DNA of 64,000 nucleotides from Sphingomonas sp. UNC305MFCol5.2 (GCF_000712135.1 NZ_JOOE01000001.1:558001-622000), one strand, 5' to 3'. Positions 24,362 through 33,484 are shown, numbered from the stretch's first letter. Made by a program: numbers and translations. Notes: a model not told the origin generated them from the sequence alone.

Positions 24362-27091
24362 TCAGACGGCGACCGGGGGCGGTACGATCCTGGCGGGTTC
24401 CATGGTGCGCAAGAGCCCGCGCGGACCGCCATAGGCCAGCCAGGTCAGCGCCGCGCAGCTCAGGTAGAAGAGGAGAAAGCCGCACAGAGCGGGAATCGCG
24501 CTGCCCGCAAGCGCGATCGACGAACCATAGGCCTTGGGAATGTAGAAGGCGCCATAGGCGGCGATCGCCGAGGTAAAACCGATCACCGCGGCGGATTCGC
24601 GTTCGGACTGGATTCGACGCGCCTCCGCACTCTGCCCGGGCATCGCGCGATCGATCGCGCTGCGCATGATCGCCGGCACCATCTGGAAGGTCGAGGAATT
24701 GCCGATGCCGCTGACGAAGAAGAGGAGCAGCACCATTGCAAAGAACCCGCTGAAGCTCTCGGCCTGGAGAAACCAGATCATCCCCGCCGTCGCGATTATC
24801 TGGGCGACGAACACCCAGAACGTGACTTTCGCGCCGCCGATCCGGTCGGCAATCCACCCGCTGCCCGCACGCGAGAGGGCGCCGATCAGCGGTCCGACAA
24901 AGGCGAAGCGCAGTGCGTCCACTTCGGGAAAGACGAGCTTCGACAGCAACGGGAAACCCGCCGACATGCCGATGAAGGTGCCGAAGGTGCCGGTGTAGAG
25001 CCAGCACATGATCCAAGTGTGGATCCGCCCGAAGATCGTCGCCTGGTCCGCAAACGACGATCTGGCGCTCAGGATATCGTTCATTCCGAACCAGGCGGCA
25101 AGCGTCCCCGCCAGGATCAGCGGCACCCACACAAAGCCTGCGTTCTGCACCCAGACCGACGTGCCGTCTGCCAGTGTCTGGGACTGCCCCCCGAGCGCAC
25201 CGAACAGGCTCATCGTCACCACGACCGGCACGAGGAACTGCATCACGCTGACGCCGAGATTGCCGAGACCCGAGTTGATCGCCAGCGCGTTGCCCTTCTC
25301 CGCTTTGGGGAAGAAGAAGCTGATATTCGCGACCGAGGAAGCGAAATTGCCACCGCCGAAGCCGCATAGCAGCGCCAGCACAAGGAAGATCAGATAGGGG
25401 GTATCGGGGTTCTGGACCGCATAGCCGATCCCGAAGGCCGGAATCAGCAGCGACGCTGTCGAAAGCGTCGTCCAGAGCCGCCCGCCGAACACCGGTACGA
25501 GAAACGCGTAGAATATCCGCAATGTCGCGCCCGAGACCCCCGGGAGCGCCGCCAGCCAGAACAGCTGATCGGTGGTGAAGGCGAAGCCGATCCCGGGAAG
25601 CCGCGCGACGACGACGCTCCACACCATCCAGACGGCAAAGGAGAGCAACAGGCAATAAGTCGAGATCCAGAGGTTGCGGCGCGCGACGGCACGCCCGCCC
25701 GCCCGCCAGAAGTCCGGATCCTCGGGCCGCCAGTCGGCGATGGGCCCCGCCCGCCTCGGCGGCACCGTGACACCGGGCTCGCCGAGCCCCTGCATCTCGG
25801 GAAGCTCCGCGATTTCCGCTTCGGCGCCCCGGCGCGATGCCGTGCGTTCCATCTGGCGAACCGCGAAGTGCATCCAGACGAGCGCTACCGCCGCCAGGAG
25901 GAAGAGCAGGAAGAAGCAGCTCGTCCAGACACCGGTCAGATCGTTCAGCGCGCCGAATGTGAGCGGCAGGACGAATCCGCCGATGCCGCCCACCATGCCG
26001 ACCAGGCCGCCGACCGCTCCGACATGGTTCGGATAATATGCGGGGATGTGCTTGAACACCGCAGCCTTGCCCAGGCTCATGAAGAAGCCGAGCGCGAAGA
26101 TCGTCACCAGGAAGGGGATCAGGCTCATCTCGGTGTGGAAGCGGATCGGCCCGCGAACGCCCTCGATGATGTACGTCGTCGGCGGGTAGGAAAGCATGAA
26201 GGTGCAGACGACCGACACGCCGAAGGTCACATACATGACCGCCCGAGCGCCGTAGCGGTCGGAAAGCCTGCCGCCATAGATGCGGAAGAGGCTTGCCGGC
26301 ACCGAGTAGAAGGCCGCAAGCATACCGGCGGTCTTCACGTCGAGTCCGTAGACTCCCATGAGGAAACGCGGCAACCACAGCGCCAGCGCGACGAAGGCGC
26401 CGAAGACGAAAAAATAATAGAGCGCGAACCGCCAGACCTGAATGTTCTTCAATACTGCCAGCTGGTTGCCCATCACCGGAGCGGTTCGGCCTTCGCGGCG
26501 CCGGGCGACGCTCTCCGGATCCTCGCGGGTAAGCAGCAGGAAGATCACCGCCATGACGAGCAGCGCAGCCGCCCAGATCTGCGCGACCGCCTGCCACCCC
26601 ATCGCGACCATGACGAGCGGCGCCAACAGCTTGGTGACCGCAGAACCCACATTGCCGGCACCGAAGATGCCGAGCGCCGCCCCCTGCTTGCCAGGCGGAT
26701 AGAATTTGGAAACATAGGTCACGCCGACGGAAAAAGTGCCGCCAGCCAGACCTACGCCGAGCGCCGCGACGAGCAGCTGACCATAGGTCTGCGCGAACGA
26801 CGTCAGGAAAGTCGCTATCGCTGCCAGCACCATCACGCCCGCGAAGACGCGGCGGCCTCCAAGCTGGTCCGCCCAAATCCCGAGGAACACACGCGCGAGC
26901 GATCCGGTCAGGATCGGCGTACCGACAAGGAGACCGAACTCGGTCTCCGACAGACCGAGGCGGTCCTTGACCCCCAGACCGATGATGGAAAAGATTGTCC
27001 AGACAGCGAAGCAGACAGTGAACGCGGCGGTGCTTGTCCAAAGCACCTGACCAGCACCTTGTGGGTGTGGATCCGTCGCCCTTTCGCTCAA
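24362..27091 (-). CDS. narK: Fused NarK1-NarK2 nitrate/nitrite transporter
   Basis: This 909-residue protein joins two 12-span major facilitator transporters: residues about 15-425 (NarK1-like, nitrate/H+ symport) and about 475-900 (NarK2-like, nitrate/nitrite antiport), linked by a hydrophilic stretch with RRGAEAEIAELPEMQ. Nitrate signature patterns are GAGNVGSAVTKLLAP and GGIGGFVLPLTFG in the first half and GGGNFASSVANISFFFP and GIGNSSTFQMVP in the second. Such fusions are known in denitrifiers such as Paracoccus. The start appears to be TTG 27091 behind GAGGG; no ATG occurs before the first span. It is the first gene of the nar operon, 85 bp after mobA. Confidence 0.93.
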   Translation of the reverse strand: MSERATDPHPQGAGQVLWTSTAAFTVCFAVWTIFSIIGLGVKDRLGLSETEFGLLVGTPILTGSLARVFLGIWADQLGGRRVFAGVMVLAAIATFLTSFAQTYGQLLVAALGVGLAGGTFSVGVTYVSKFYPPGKQGAALGIFGAGNVGSAVTKLLAPLVMVAMGWQAVAQIWAAALLVMAVIFLLLTREDPESVARRREGRTAPVMGNQLAVLKNIQVWRFALYYFFVFGAFVALALWLPRFLMGVYGLDVKTAGMLAAFYSVPASLFRIYGGRLSDRYGARAVMYVTFGVSVVCTFMLSYPPTTYIIEGVRGPIRFHTEMSLIPFLVTIFALGFFMSLGKAAVFKHIPAYYPNHVGAVGGLVGMVGGIGGFVLPLTFGALNDLTGVWTSCFFLLFLLAAVALVWMHFAVRQMERTASRRGAEAEIAELPEMQGLGEPGVTVPPRRAGPIADWRPEDPDFWRAGGRAVARRNLWISTYCLLLSFAVWMVWSVVVARLPGIGFAFTTDQLFWLAALPGVSGATLRIFYAFLVPVFGGRLWTTLSTASLLIPAFGIGYAVQNPDTPYLIFLVLALLCGFGGGNFASSVANISFFFPKAEKGNALAINSGLGNLGVSVMQFLVPVVVTMSLFGALGGQSQTLADGTSVWVQNAGFVWVPLILAGTLAAWFGMNDILSARSSFADQATIFGRIHTWIMCWLYTGTFGTFIGMSAGFPLLSKLVFPEVDALRFAFVGPLIGALSRAGSGWIADRIGGAKVTFWVFVAQIIATAGMIWFLQAESFSGFFAMVLLLFFVSGIGNSSTFQMVPAIMRSAIDRAMPGQSAEARRIQSERESAAVIGFTSAIAAYGAFYIPKAYGSSIALAGSAIPALCGFLLFYLSCAALTWLAYGGPRGLLRTMEPARIVPPPVAV

Positions 27092-27176
27092 GTCGCCCTC
27101 ACCGGTCGTTCTTGTCGCTGGCAGATCAATGCACGCTCTTACCGGCGGTTACAACCCGTTCTGCAATATTCGAGCT

Positions 27177-27806
27177 CTAGTCCCGACCGAATTGCGTTGG
27201 ATCAATTGACGCATCGCCCAGAAGCGACTCTGCTGCTGCGAGGTCGGCGGCGGTATTGATGTTCAGGAACGGATCGAACGGTTCACTCGTCCATTCGACA
27301 GGCACAAATCCCACACTCTCTGCGAATCCGTGCAGCGAGCGGCGGCCGGCGCATAGATAGGGCCCCAGAGCGAAGAAAGCCCTTGCCCGCCAAAGCCCGC
27401 ACGAGGGGTGCAACAGGACGCTCGACGCAATTGCCGCGCCGGCCTCTGGCGTAATCGCCATCGAAAGCCGCGACGCGAGGTTCAACGGGAGGAAGGGCGT
27501 GTCGCATGGAATTGCGAGGACGGCGCCGTGTCCCGCGTCCTTCGCATAGCGAAGCGCTGCGGCGAGACCGGCGATCGGCCCATCGGCTCCTGGAGCGTCC
27601 TGCAGGAAGGTGGCGCCAGTGCCGCCGCCCTGGCCCGCGTCGCGACCGACGACGACGACGTCGCTTGCCCAGTTTCGCGCGGCGGCCACAGCGCGTTCGA
27701 CCAGCGATTTTCCGCGGAGCAGCCGGAGTGGCTTGCGCCCTCCGATCCTGTTGCCATCACCTCCTGCCAGGACAGCAACAGCGATGCTCTCCGAGCCGCA
27801 CTTCAC
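27177..27806 (-). CDS. mobA: Molybdenum cofactor guanylyltransferase
   Basis: MobA links GMP to molybdopterin to make the MGD form needed by NarG. The 209-residue protein begins with the nucleotidyltransferase motif VLAGGDGNRIGGRKPL (residues 12-28) and has AIPCDTPFLP (the metal-binding CDTP) and FLNINTAADL near the C-terminus. It is on the same strand as narK and probably supplies cofactor together with it. Its last codons contain an FNR-like site (27192-27205) that may drive narK. Confidence 0.93.
   Translation of the reverse strand: MKCGSESIAVAVLAGGDGNRIGGRKPLRLLRGKSLVERAVAAARNWASDVVVVGRDAGQGGGTGATFLQDAPGADGPIAGLAAALRYAKDAGHGAVLAIPCDTPFLPLNLASRLSMAITPEAGAAIASSVLLHPSCGLWRARAFFALGPYLCAGRRSLHGFAESVGFVPVEWTSEPFDPFLNINTAADLAAAESLLGDASIDPTQFGRD
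27192..27205 (-). promoter_or_regulatory. Possible FNR box for narK inside the end of mobA
   Basis: Read toward narK the site is TTGATCCAACGCAA, eight of ten matches with a perfect first half. It lies 100 bp before the narK TTG. A further half-site (TTGATCTGCC, at 27120-27129 on the minus strand) is closer but has no second half. Confidence 0.35.
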
Positions 27807-27972
27807 AGGAGGGCCGTATCGGCGATGCCGATTTGTCGAGAAAATGCGGGGGAATCATGAAGGGCGCGGACGGAGATGCTTCGTTGCGCCTGCGTCCCAT
27901 GCGACCGTCGGCGGTGGTTCAAAACCTGCCTCTTCAGATCGCACCGGCGCGCGGAACGGTCGCCGACTCCCC

Positions 27973-29208
27973 TCACTTTGCTTCCCCCTGCCGGCCGACC
28001 GAGGCGGCCCTGTGCGCTGCGAGCATCGGACCATAGACCAGCACGAAGAGCCCGAAAGCACCACTCCACAGGGCCGCGGAAACTGCGAGAATATAGAACT
28101 GCGCGTTACCGAGCATCGGTGCCAGCACCCGCAACAGCGCGGCGGCATTGACGAGCAGGTAGATCGACACCGTTGCCCGGCCGACCCGGCGTGGCCTGCC
28201 AGTATGGCTGAGCGTGGTGCGCGTCATCATCGCCAGAGTCATCACGCCGATCGCGCCCGAGGTCAACGCGTGGATCGCGCTCGAGAAAGGGATCATCTGG
28301 GGCGCGCAGATTGCGAAGCCGAGCAGCAGAAGCCCGCAGCCGAGCCACAGATAGCCCAGATGCAGGACCCAGACGAGCGGTTCGCGCCACGCTGCCCAAC
28401 CGCGCCAGCGGCAAAGGCGGAACAACAGGCCCAGGCCGGACAGACCAAGGAGCACGCCGGTGAGCGGCTCGGTCGGCAGAACGAGCCACGCAGCCAGCGA
28501 CAGCGCCGTGAGGATTGCGGCTCCGGCATCGAGCCGGTCATAGGGAGCGGGCTCGGATCCGCCCTTGTGGTGCGCGATCCAGTTGCGCGTGAAGCTCGGT
28601 ACCAGTCGGCCTCCCATTATCGCGATGAGGAGCATGATCGCCCCTATGGCGGCCCGTTCGGATGCCGCGCCCGCCACCGGATGGAGCCCACGCAAGTGGA
28701 ATCCGAGATTTGCCGCGCCCAGAAGGGTCACCACGATGCAGGGAACGAGATTGCGACCGTTGCGCGCCGCGATCTGCTCGCGCCAGAGCGTCCCTGCGAA
28801 AACAGGAAGGAAAGCCGCGTCGAGGCTTGCGGCAACGAGATTGTCCATTCCCGCAACCAGGATCGCGGCCCGCCCGGCGAACCAGAGCCCCGTGAGCAGC
28901 ATCAATGGACGGCCCGCGACCGGATAATGGCCGGTCCAGTTCGCTCCGGCGATCATCAAATAGCCGACCGCGACCGCCGGCGCATAGCCGAAGAGCATCT
29001 CGTGTACGTGCCAGTCGCGCGTAGCGGTACCCGCGAATGTGCCGCCGCTCACCAACGCCGTGATCCACAGGGGAACCGCGAGCGCCGAGAAGATGCCGGC
29101 AAGCAGGAAGAACGGGCGGAACCCGAAACTGAATAGTGCCGGGCCGCGATACTCTCGAACGATCTGCGCCGTCGTTCGCATCGTCATGCGGGCGCGGCTC
29201 CGGTTCAT
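27973..29208 (-). CDS. nnrS: NnrS-family haem-copper membrane protein (copy 2)
   Basis: The 411-residue protein shares the NnrS motifs FGFRPFFLLAG, DWHVHEMLFGY, YLMIAGANWTGHYPV, GGRLVPSFTRNW and MTRTTLSHTGRP with copy 1 (10691-11890). About twelve membrane spans are visible. The ATG at 29208 is the first of three near the N-terminus; ATG 29187 and 29181 are alternatives. The position upstream of mobA-narK on the same strand suggests it is expressed with nitrate respiration, likely giving protection against NO formed during nitrite reduction. Confidence 0.92.
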   Translation of the reverse strand: MNRSRARMTMRTTAQIVREYRGPALFSFGFRPFFLLAGIFSALAVPLWITALVSGGTFAGTATRDWHVHEMLFGYAPAVAVGYLMIAGANWTGHYPVAGRPLMLLTGLWFAGRAAILVAGMDNLVAASLDAAFLPVFAGTLWREQIAARNGRNLVPCIVVTLLGAANLGFHLRGLHPVAGAASERAAIGAIMLLIAIMGGRLVPSFTRNWIAHHKGGSEPAPYDRLDAGAAILTALSLAAWLVLPTEPLTGVLLGLSGLGLLFRLCRWRGWAAWREPLVWVLHLGYLWLGCGLLLLGFAICAPQMIPFSSAIHALTSGAIGVMTLAMMTRTTLSHTGRPRRVGRATVSIYLLVNAAALLRVLAPMLGNAQFYILAVSAALWSGAFGLFVLVYGPMLAAHRAASVGRQGEAK

Positions 29209-29749
29209 GCGGCAATCCGCACGCCGGGGCGGTCAACAGCGCTACACGCCCCATTCCCCGTCATACCATTACCGCGCATCAAGAGGTGCGTGCGGGCAAG
29301 ACGATCCGCCTCGCGGGCACGGCAGGGATGCCATCCCCCGATCCGAAAGAAGGAAAAACCCGGTCGCCAAGCTCTGTTCCATGCCGCCTCGCGCTGCCTG
29401 CTGACCTGAATAGGAAGCTGCCCGGCCAGCGACAACAGGATCATCCGGCGGCGCCCGGTCGGACCCAAAGGTGAGAAAACGCCGGGAACCTGCCTGGTAC
29501 CAACGGCGCGGGGGTTCGGCCAGAGGCTTGCCCCCCCGGAGGCCGGCCGCACGCACCGCATTTGAGGTGGATCAAGGCAGGGTACGTCGCCTCGGCCCAA
29601 ACCGGCCCCATGTGGACTCGCCACGCCAGAAAATGCGCCGGGAACCAATTCATGCCTGCGTCGACCTGGGCCTTGCTTGCGCCCGCTCGCGCCCCAGGTC
29701 CTCCGACGCTCCCCGCCCGCGCCGCGGGCACGCCGGAGGGACAGGCGTA
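29209..29749. other. Intergenic region with an FNR box and no secure gene
   Basis: About 540 bp separate nnrS-2 from the divergent unknown gene. The region carries the FNR box at 29562-29575. A 46-codon frame at 29610-29750 (starting MWTRHARKCAGNQFMP) sits immediately after the expected transcription start and ends in TAGTG, overlapping the next GTG start; it has no ribosome site and I do not call it a gene. Confidence 0.45.
29562..29575 (+). promoter_or_regulatory. FNR box upstream of an unknown gene
   Basis: TTGAGGTGGATCAA matches the FNR consensus at nine of ten positions. It lies 174 bp before the GTG at 29750 and 353 bp from nnrS-2 on the other strand. Confidence 0.6.
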
Positions 29750-30439
29750 GTGCGCTTCTTCGAAAGACAGGACGATGGCTTCCGCGTCGCGCCGGGAAGC
29801 TACGCCATCCTCGCACAGAACCGGTCCGGAACGTTTCCCTGCCCCGCCCCGACCGTCTCGCCCCACAAAAGGCTGTCCCTGCCCCCGACGGACGGACTCA
29901 CGATGCTTCCGCTCGATGGTCTCGAGATCCTGATCCTTCCCGTCGGGCGCGATCGCGCGGGGTGCAATGGCCGGTCTATCGCGCTTGGCAACCACACGCT
30001 CGTCGTGTTCGATCGCCTCGCGATCGTACCTCTTGATAGCGCCCCGGCCCGCGCGAGCCGCCCTACCCAGGCTGTCGAATGCGTGACCGCGGTCGCGGTG
30101 CCCGGCAATGAAGGGGGATACGGAGTCATCCGCTGCGCCGAAGGTGGATATGAACTCGAAGGCTTCGGTTGTGGCATCGACTGGATCGACACCGACACGC
30201 CGGGCGCGTTCAACATCGAAGCCGAGATGTTCGACATGGCGTATGGCGCGATTGCGTCGATCTTTGGCTACGGCTCCGACGCATTCAATGCCGCGCTCGA
30301 TAATCGCGGCTTCGTATGCGACATCAAGTCCTTGCGGAGACAGCTGGCAGGCCGCGTCGACGCCGAGGCAGTCTCGGTGCTCGCCCGCCTTCCGCGGCGC
30401 AACTCAGCCATTGCCCGCTATGCCCCGGTGATCCCGTAG
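29750..30439 (+). CDS. Hypothetical protein behind an FNR box
   Basis: No family recognised. The preferred start is GTG 29750, ten bases after GGAGGG; ATG 29903 is an alternative with no ribosome site. From residue 52 the protein reads MLPLDGLEILILPVG, then ECVTAVAVPGNEGG, GFGCGIDWIDTDTPGAFNIEAEMFDMAYGAIASIFGYGSDAF and ends RRNSAIARYAPVIP. The latter part is acidic and looks like a folded soluble domain, while the first 50 residues are more basic and may not be coding. No signal peptide or membrane span. The next genes (cco) converge from the other strand. The FNR box suggests anaerobic expression. Confidence 0.5.
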   Translation: MRFFERQDDGFRVAPGSYAILAQNRSGTFPCPAPTVSPHKRLSLPPTDGLTMLPLDGLEILILPVGRDRAGCNGRSIALGNHTLVVFDRLAIVPLDSAPARASRPTQAVECVTAVAVPGNEGGYGVIRCAEGGYELEGFGCGIDWIDTDTPGAFNIEAEMFDMAYGAIASIFGYGSDAFNAALDNRGFVCDIKSLRRQLAGRVDAEAVSVLARLPRRNSAIARYAPVIP

Positions 30440-30488
30440 CCCGAACCGCAACCGCTCCCGGACAATCGCCGGGGATCGCTCCGGCAGG

Positions 30489-30719
30489 TTATCGCCCGTT
30501 TCGACCCCGCCCCTCGCGTGTCGATCGCGTGCAGGCTGCGTGGCACGCCGCGGGACAATCGTCGCGATCCCGCGCCGGCCTGGGCATCGCCGGCGAGCCA
30601 TGGCCTCCGCACCAACGCGCCATCGTCGGCAGCCCGGCGAGCGAAGCGCCGGCAGGCGCCGCGGGGATAGCCAGCGCGACCGCAGCCGACACCGCGATGG
30701 ATCTGGCCAGATTAATCAT
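30489..30719 (-). CDS. Small exported Cys-containing protein after ccoS
   Basis: This 76-residue product begins with a convincing signal peptide (MINLARSIAVSAAVALAIPAAP, likely cut near residue 25) and its mature part holds four cysteines, including DDCPAACHAACTR. The ATG overlaps the end of ccoS, which argues for translation as part of the cco operon. I know no family. A periplasmic metal-binding or redox helper for oxidase assembly would fit but is speculation. The Arg-rich C-terminus lowers confidence. Confidence 0.5.
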   Translation of the reverse strand: MINLARSIAVSAAVALAIPAAPAGASLAGLPTMARWCGGHGSPAMPRPARDRDDCPAACHAACTRSTREGRGRNGR

Positions 30720-30885
30720 GCCGCGACCCGGGACGCGGAGGCATGGATTCGTCCTCGATCAGGATGCGCAGCGCGGCGCCGTCGAGATCGTCGAACTGCC
30801 CGCTCGACGATGCCCAGAAGAATGCGCCGAGACCGAGCAGGCCGAGCAGCAGCGCGACCGGGATGAGAACGGCGACGATGCTCAT
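30712..30885 (-). CDS. ccoS: Cytochrome cbb3 oxidase maturation protein CcoS
   Basis: CcoS is a tiny inner-membrane protein needed for inserting cofactors into CcoN. The 57-residue product shows one membrane span (VAVLIPVALLLGLLGLGAFF) followed by WASSSGQFDDLDGAALRIL, the conserved CcoS stretch with the GQFDDLDGP-like motif. Its ATG overlaps the ccoI stop (ATGA). Confidence 0.9.
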   Translation of the reverse strand: MSIVAVLIPVALLLGLLGLGAFFWASSSGQFDDLDGAALRILIEDESMPPRPGSRHD

Positions 30886-33029
30886 CGTGCGGCGCTCTTG
30901 AGACGCAGCGCGTTCGCCACCACGAGAATCGAGGAACCCGACATGGCGAGTGCGGCGACCAGCGGCGTGACCTGGCCGGCGATAGCAAGCGGGACGGCAA
31001 GAACATTGTACCCGATGGCCAGCACGAAGTTCTGCCGTACGATCCGCATCGTGCGCCGCGCGGACGACACCGCAATCGGCACCGGCATGAGCCGATCCCC
31101 GAAGAAGACGACATCCGCCGCCTGACGGCCGACATCGCTGCCCGCCGCCGGCGCCATGCCGACCGACGCGCTTTTAAGCGCCGGCCCGTCATTGACGCCG
31201 TCGCCGACCATCAACACGTGCTTTCCAGCCGCTTCGAGCCGCGACACCGCGCCATATTTGTCGGCCGGCGACATCCGCGCGCGCGCGAACACTCCGAGCT
31301 GGGCTGCAAGCACGCGGACGACGGCCCATGCGTCGCCAGAGACGAATTGCACGTCGAGACCCAGCTTGCGCAGCCGGGTGATGGCGGCTTTGGCGTCGGA
31401 GCGGACGGCATCGGTGAAATAGATGCGGACGCCGGGCTCCGCACCGAAGGCGAAGCAGGTGCTGACACCCTCCGCCGATGCAACCGGAACTTCGGCTGCA
31501 ACCCAGTCGGCACGTCCGAGCGCAGCCCGGCGGCCGTCCACCATGGCCTCGACCCCGCTGCCGACCACTTCGCGCAGCTCGCTCAGGATCACGGGGGCGA
31601 CACCCTCGGCCTCGAGCGCAGCCACGATCGCGCGCGCATGCGGGTGGCGCGTGCCAAGCGCCAGCGCGAGCAGCACACGCCGGTGCAGGGGCTCCCCGGG
31701 CATGCCGTCGACGGGCGTCAGCTGGCCGAGCGTCACTGTCCCGGTCTTGTCGAGCAGCACGCTGTCCACCGTAGCGAGCTTCTCGAGCGCGGCACCGTCG
31801 CGAACGAGAATGCCGCCGCGCATCAGAGCGCCCGAGGCGACCACCTGCGCAACCGGTACCGCCAGGCCGAGCGCACACGGACAGGTGATGATCAGCACGG
31901 CCACCGCGATCAGCATCGACTCATGCCATCCGGCGCCCGCGATGAGCCATCCGGTAAAGCTCAGCGCAGCCAGCAGGTGCACCGCCGGCGCATAGAGCCG
32001 CGAGGCGCGATCGGCGAGACGGACATACCGCGACTTGTGCTGTCCCGCGGCTTCCATCAGCCGCGCGATGTCGGCGATAACGGTGTGCGTTGCAGCGGCG
32101 GAAACCTGGACGTGAAGCGGCGAGGTCAGGTTCATCGTGCCCGCCAATACCGTGCCCCCCGGCGCGACGCGCTCGGGCGCGCTCTCGCCGGTGACGATGC
32201 TGCGGTCGATGTCGCTGGTGCCGGCCTCGACGACACCGTCGACGCCGATGCGGTCCCCCGCAGCGATCAGCACGCGCATGCCGGGGAGGACTTGCACGAT
32301 GGGCACATTGCGTACCTCGCCCCCCTCCCCAAGAACGCGAACATCGTCGGGAAGCTTGCGCAGCAGCGACGTCACGGCGTCCTGCGCACGCTCGCGCATC
32401 ACGCTGTCGAGCAGCCGGCCGCCAAGCAGAAATGCGATCAGCATCACCGCGCCGTCGAAATAGGCGTGCGGCCCCCCGACCGCGGTTTCATAGAGGCTCA
32501 TCGCGCAGGTGAGCACGATGCCGATGCTGATCGGGACGTCCATGTTGGTGCGGCGCTGCCGCAAGGCGCGCCAGGCGCTTTCGAAGAACGGGCGGCCGGC
32601 ATAGGCGATCGCCGGCAGCGCGATCAACGCCGACAGCCAATGGAACAGCGCCCGTGTGGCGCCGTCGGCTCCCGACCATACCGACACCGACAACAGCATC
32701 ACGTTCATGGCCGCGAACGATGCCACTGCAAGGGCGCGGGCCAGCCGCTTGCTCTCTCTATCCGAACCCGCCGCCTGGGCATCGGCCAGGACATGTGCCT
32801 CGAAGCCGAGACGCCTGATGCCGGCGATCAGCGCATCGGCATCGAGGCTGGCCTCGTGGGCGACGGCAAGCCGTCTGGTCGTGAAGTTCACGCGCGCCTC
32901 GACAACGCCCTCGAGCGACAGAAGGCCGCCTTCGAGCCTGGCGATGCAGCTCGCGCAGCGCAGCCCGTCGACGACGAGGTCGGTGCCGGCAAGCGGCGCC
33001 GCCGCGCGAACTGATAACGACGCATTCAC
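30882..33029 (-). CDS. ccoI: Copper-exporting P-type ATPase for cbb3 assembly (CcoI/FixI)
   Basis: CcoI moves copper toward the periplasm for the CuB site of cbb3 oxidase. The 715-residue P1B-type ATPase has an N-terminal metal-binding domain (Cys25 and Cys28 in GLRCASC), the CPC membrane motif at 383-385, the phosphorylation site Asp427 (LLDKTGTVTLG), HP in TRHPHARAI and the hinge GDGVNDGPAL. Eight membrane spans are expected. The start overlaps the stop of ccoH. The NMDVPISIG stretch near 162-170 is typical of this group. Confidence 0.95.
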   Translation of the reverse strand: MNASLSVRAAAPLAGTDLVVDGLRCASCIARLEGGLLSLEGVVEARVNFTTRRLAVAHEASLDADALIAGIRRLGFEAHVLADAQAAGSDRESKRLARALAVASFAAMNVMLLSVSVWSGADGATRALFHWLSALIALPAIAYAGRPFFESAWRALRQRRTNMDVPISIGIVLTCAMSLYETAVGGPHAYFDGAVMLIAFLLGGRLLDSVMRERAQDAVTSLLRKLPDDVRVLGEGGEVRNVPIVQVLPGMRVLIAAGDRIGVDGVVEAGTSDIDRSIVTGESAPERVAPGGTVLAGTMNLTSPLHVQVSAAATHTVIADIARLMEAAGQHKSRYVRLADRASRLYAPAVHLLAALSFTGWLIAGAGWHESMLIAVAVLIITCPCALGLAVPVAQVVASGALMRGGILVRDGAALEKLATVDSVLLDKTGTVTLGQLTPVDGMPGEPLHRRVLLALALGTRHPHARAIVAALEAEGVAPVILSELREVVGSGVEAMVDGRRAALGRADWVAAEVPVASAEGVSTCFAFGAEPGVRIYFTDAVRSDAKAAITRLRKLGLDVQFVSGDAWAVVRVLAAQLGVFARARMSPADKYGAVSRLEAAGKHVLMVGDGVNDGPALKSASVGMAPAAGSDVGRQAADVVFFGDRLMPVPIAVSSARRTMRIVRQNFVLAIGYNVLAVPLAIAGQVTPLVAALAMSGSSILVVANALRLKSAAR

Positions 33030-33484
33030 AACCGCACTTCCTTGAGGAAGCGTGCGTCATGCCCCTGGGCACGCACGGCAATGCGCATCCGCCAGCGGCC
33101 GGGAGCCAGCGCATGCCGGGCCGAATAGCGGCCGGCGCCAAGCGCGCCGAGCGCGAAGCTGCGACCCGGCAAACGGCCTAGCGGGTGTTCGGCCTCGACC
33201 GTCACCACCGCACCCTCGATCGGCCCGCCCTCCCCGCTCAGACGGACGACCAACGCGCCGCTCTCCGCTCCCTGCGCTTCGAGCCGCCAGCCCAGCGCCT
33301 CCTGGGCACGGGCTTCGCCGAGCCAGCCATTGAAGCGCTGGCTCGCGACATAGCTATTGTCGACGACTGCGCCGCCAAAAGTGCGCACGGCGCTTGTCGC
33401 CATGACGAAATTGACGGCGATCACCACGCCGAAGAACCCGATGAGAATGGCGGCCATGTGCCAGCCGGTAAAACGTCGCGTCAT
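33026..33484 (-). CDS. ccoH: cbb3 oxidase assembly protein CcoH/FixH
   Basis: The 152-residue protein has an N-terminal span (residues 8-30, WHMAAILIGFFGVVIAVNFVMA) and a periplasmic beta-rich domain with the FixH pattern SYVASQRFNGWL. FixH/CcoH stabilises the subcomplexes of cbb3 oxidase and associates with CcoI. Overlapping start and stop codons (with ccoG and ccoI) place it inside the operon. Confidence 0.92.
   Translation of the reverse strand: MTRRFTGWHMAAILIGFFGVVIAVNFVMATSAVRTFGGAVVDNSYVASQRFNGWLGEARAQEALGWRLEAQGAESGALVVRLSGEGGPIEGAVVTVEAEHPLGRLPGRSFALGALGAGRYSARHALAPGRWRMRIAVRAQGHDARFLKEVRL

Noticed and set aside
20553..24434. 1293-codon plus-strand frame over narG
   Set aside because: Antisense shadow of a clear narG gene; the translation has no recognisable domain and a composition typical of reverse-frame high-GC reading.
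20565..27041. A 2158-codon frame that would fuse narG with upstream sequence
   Set aside because: The upstream part reads narK in a wrong frame. narG has its own start at 24347 and narK its own complete frame ending at 24362.
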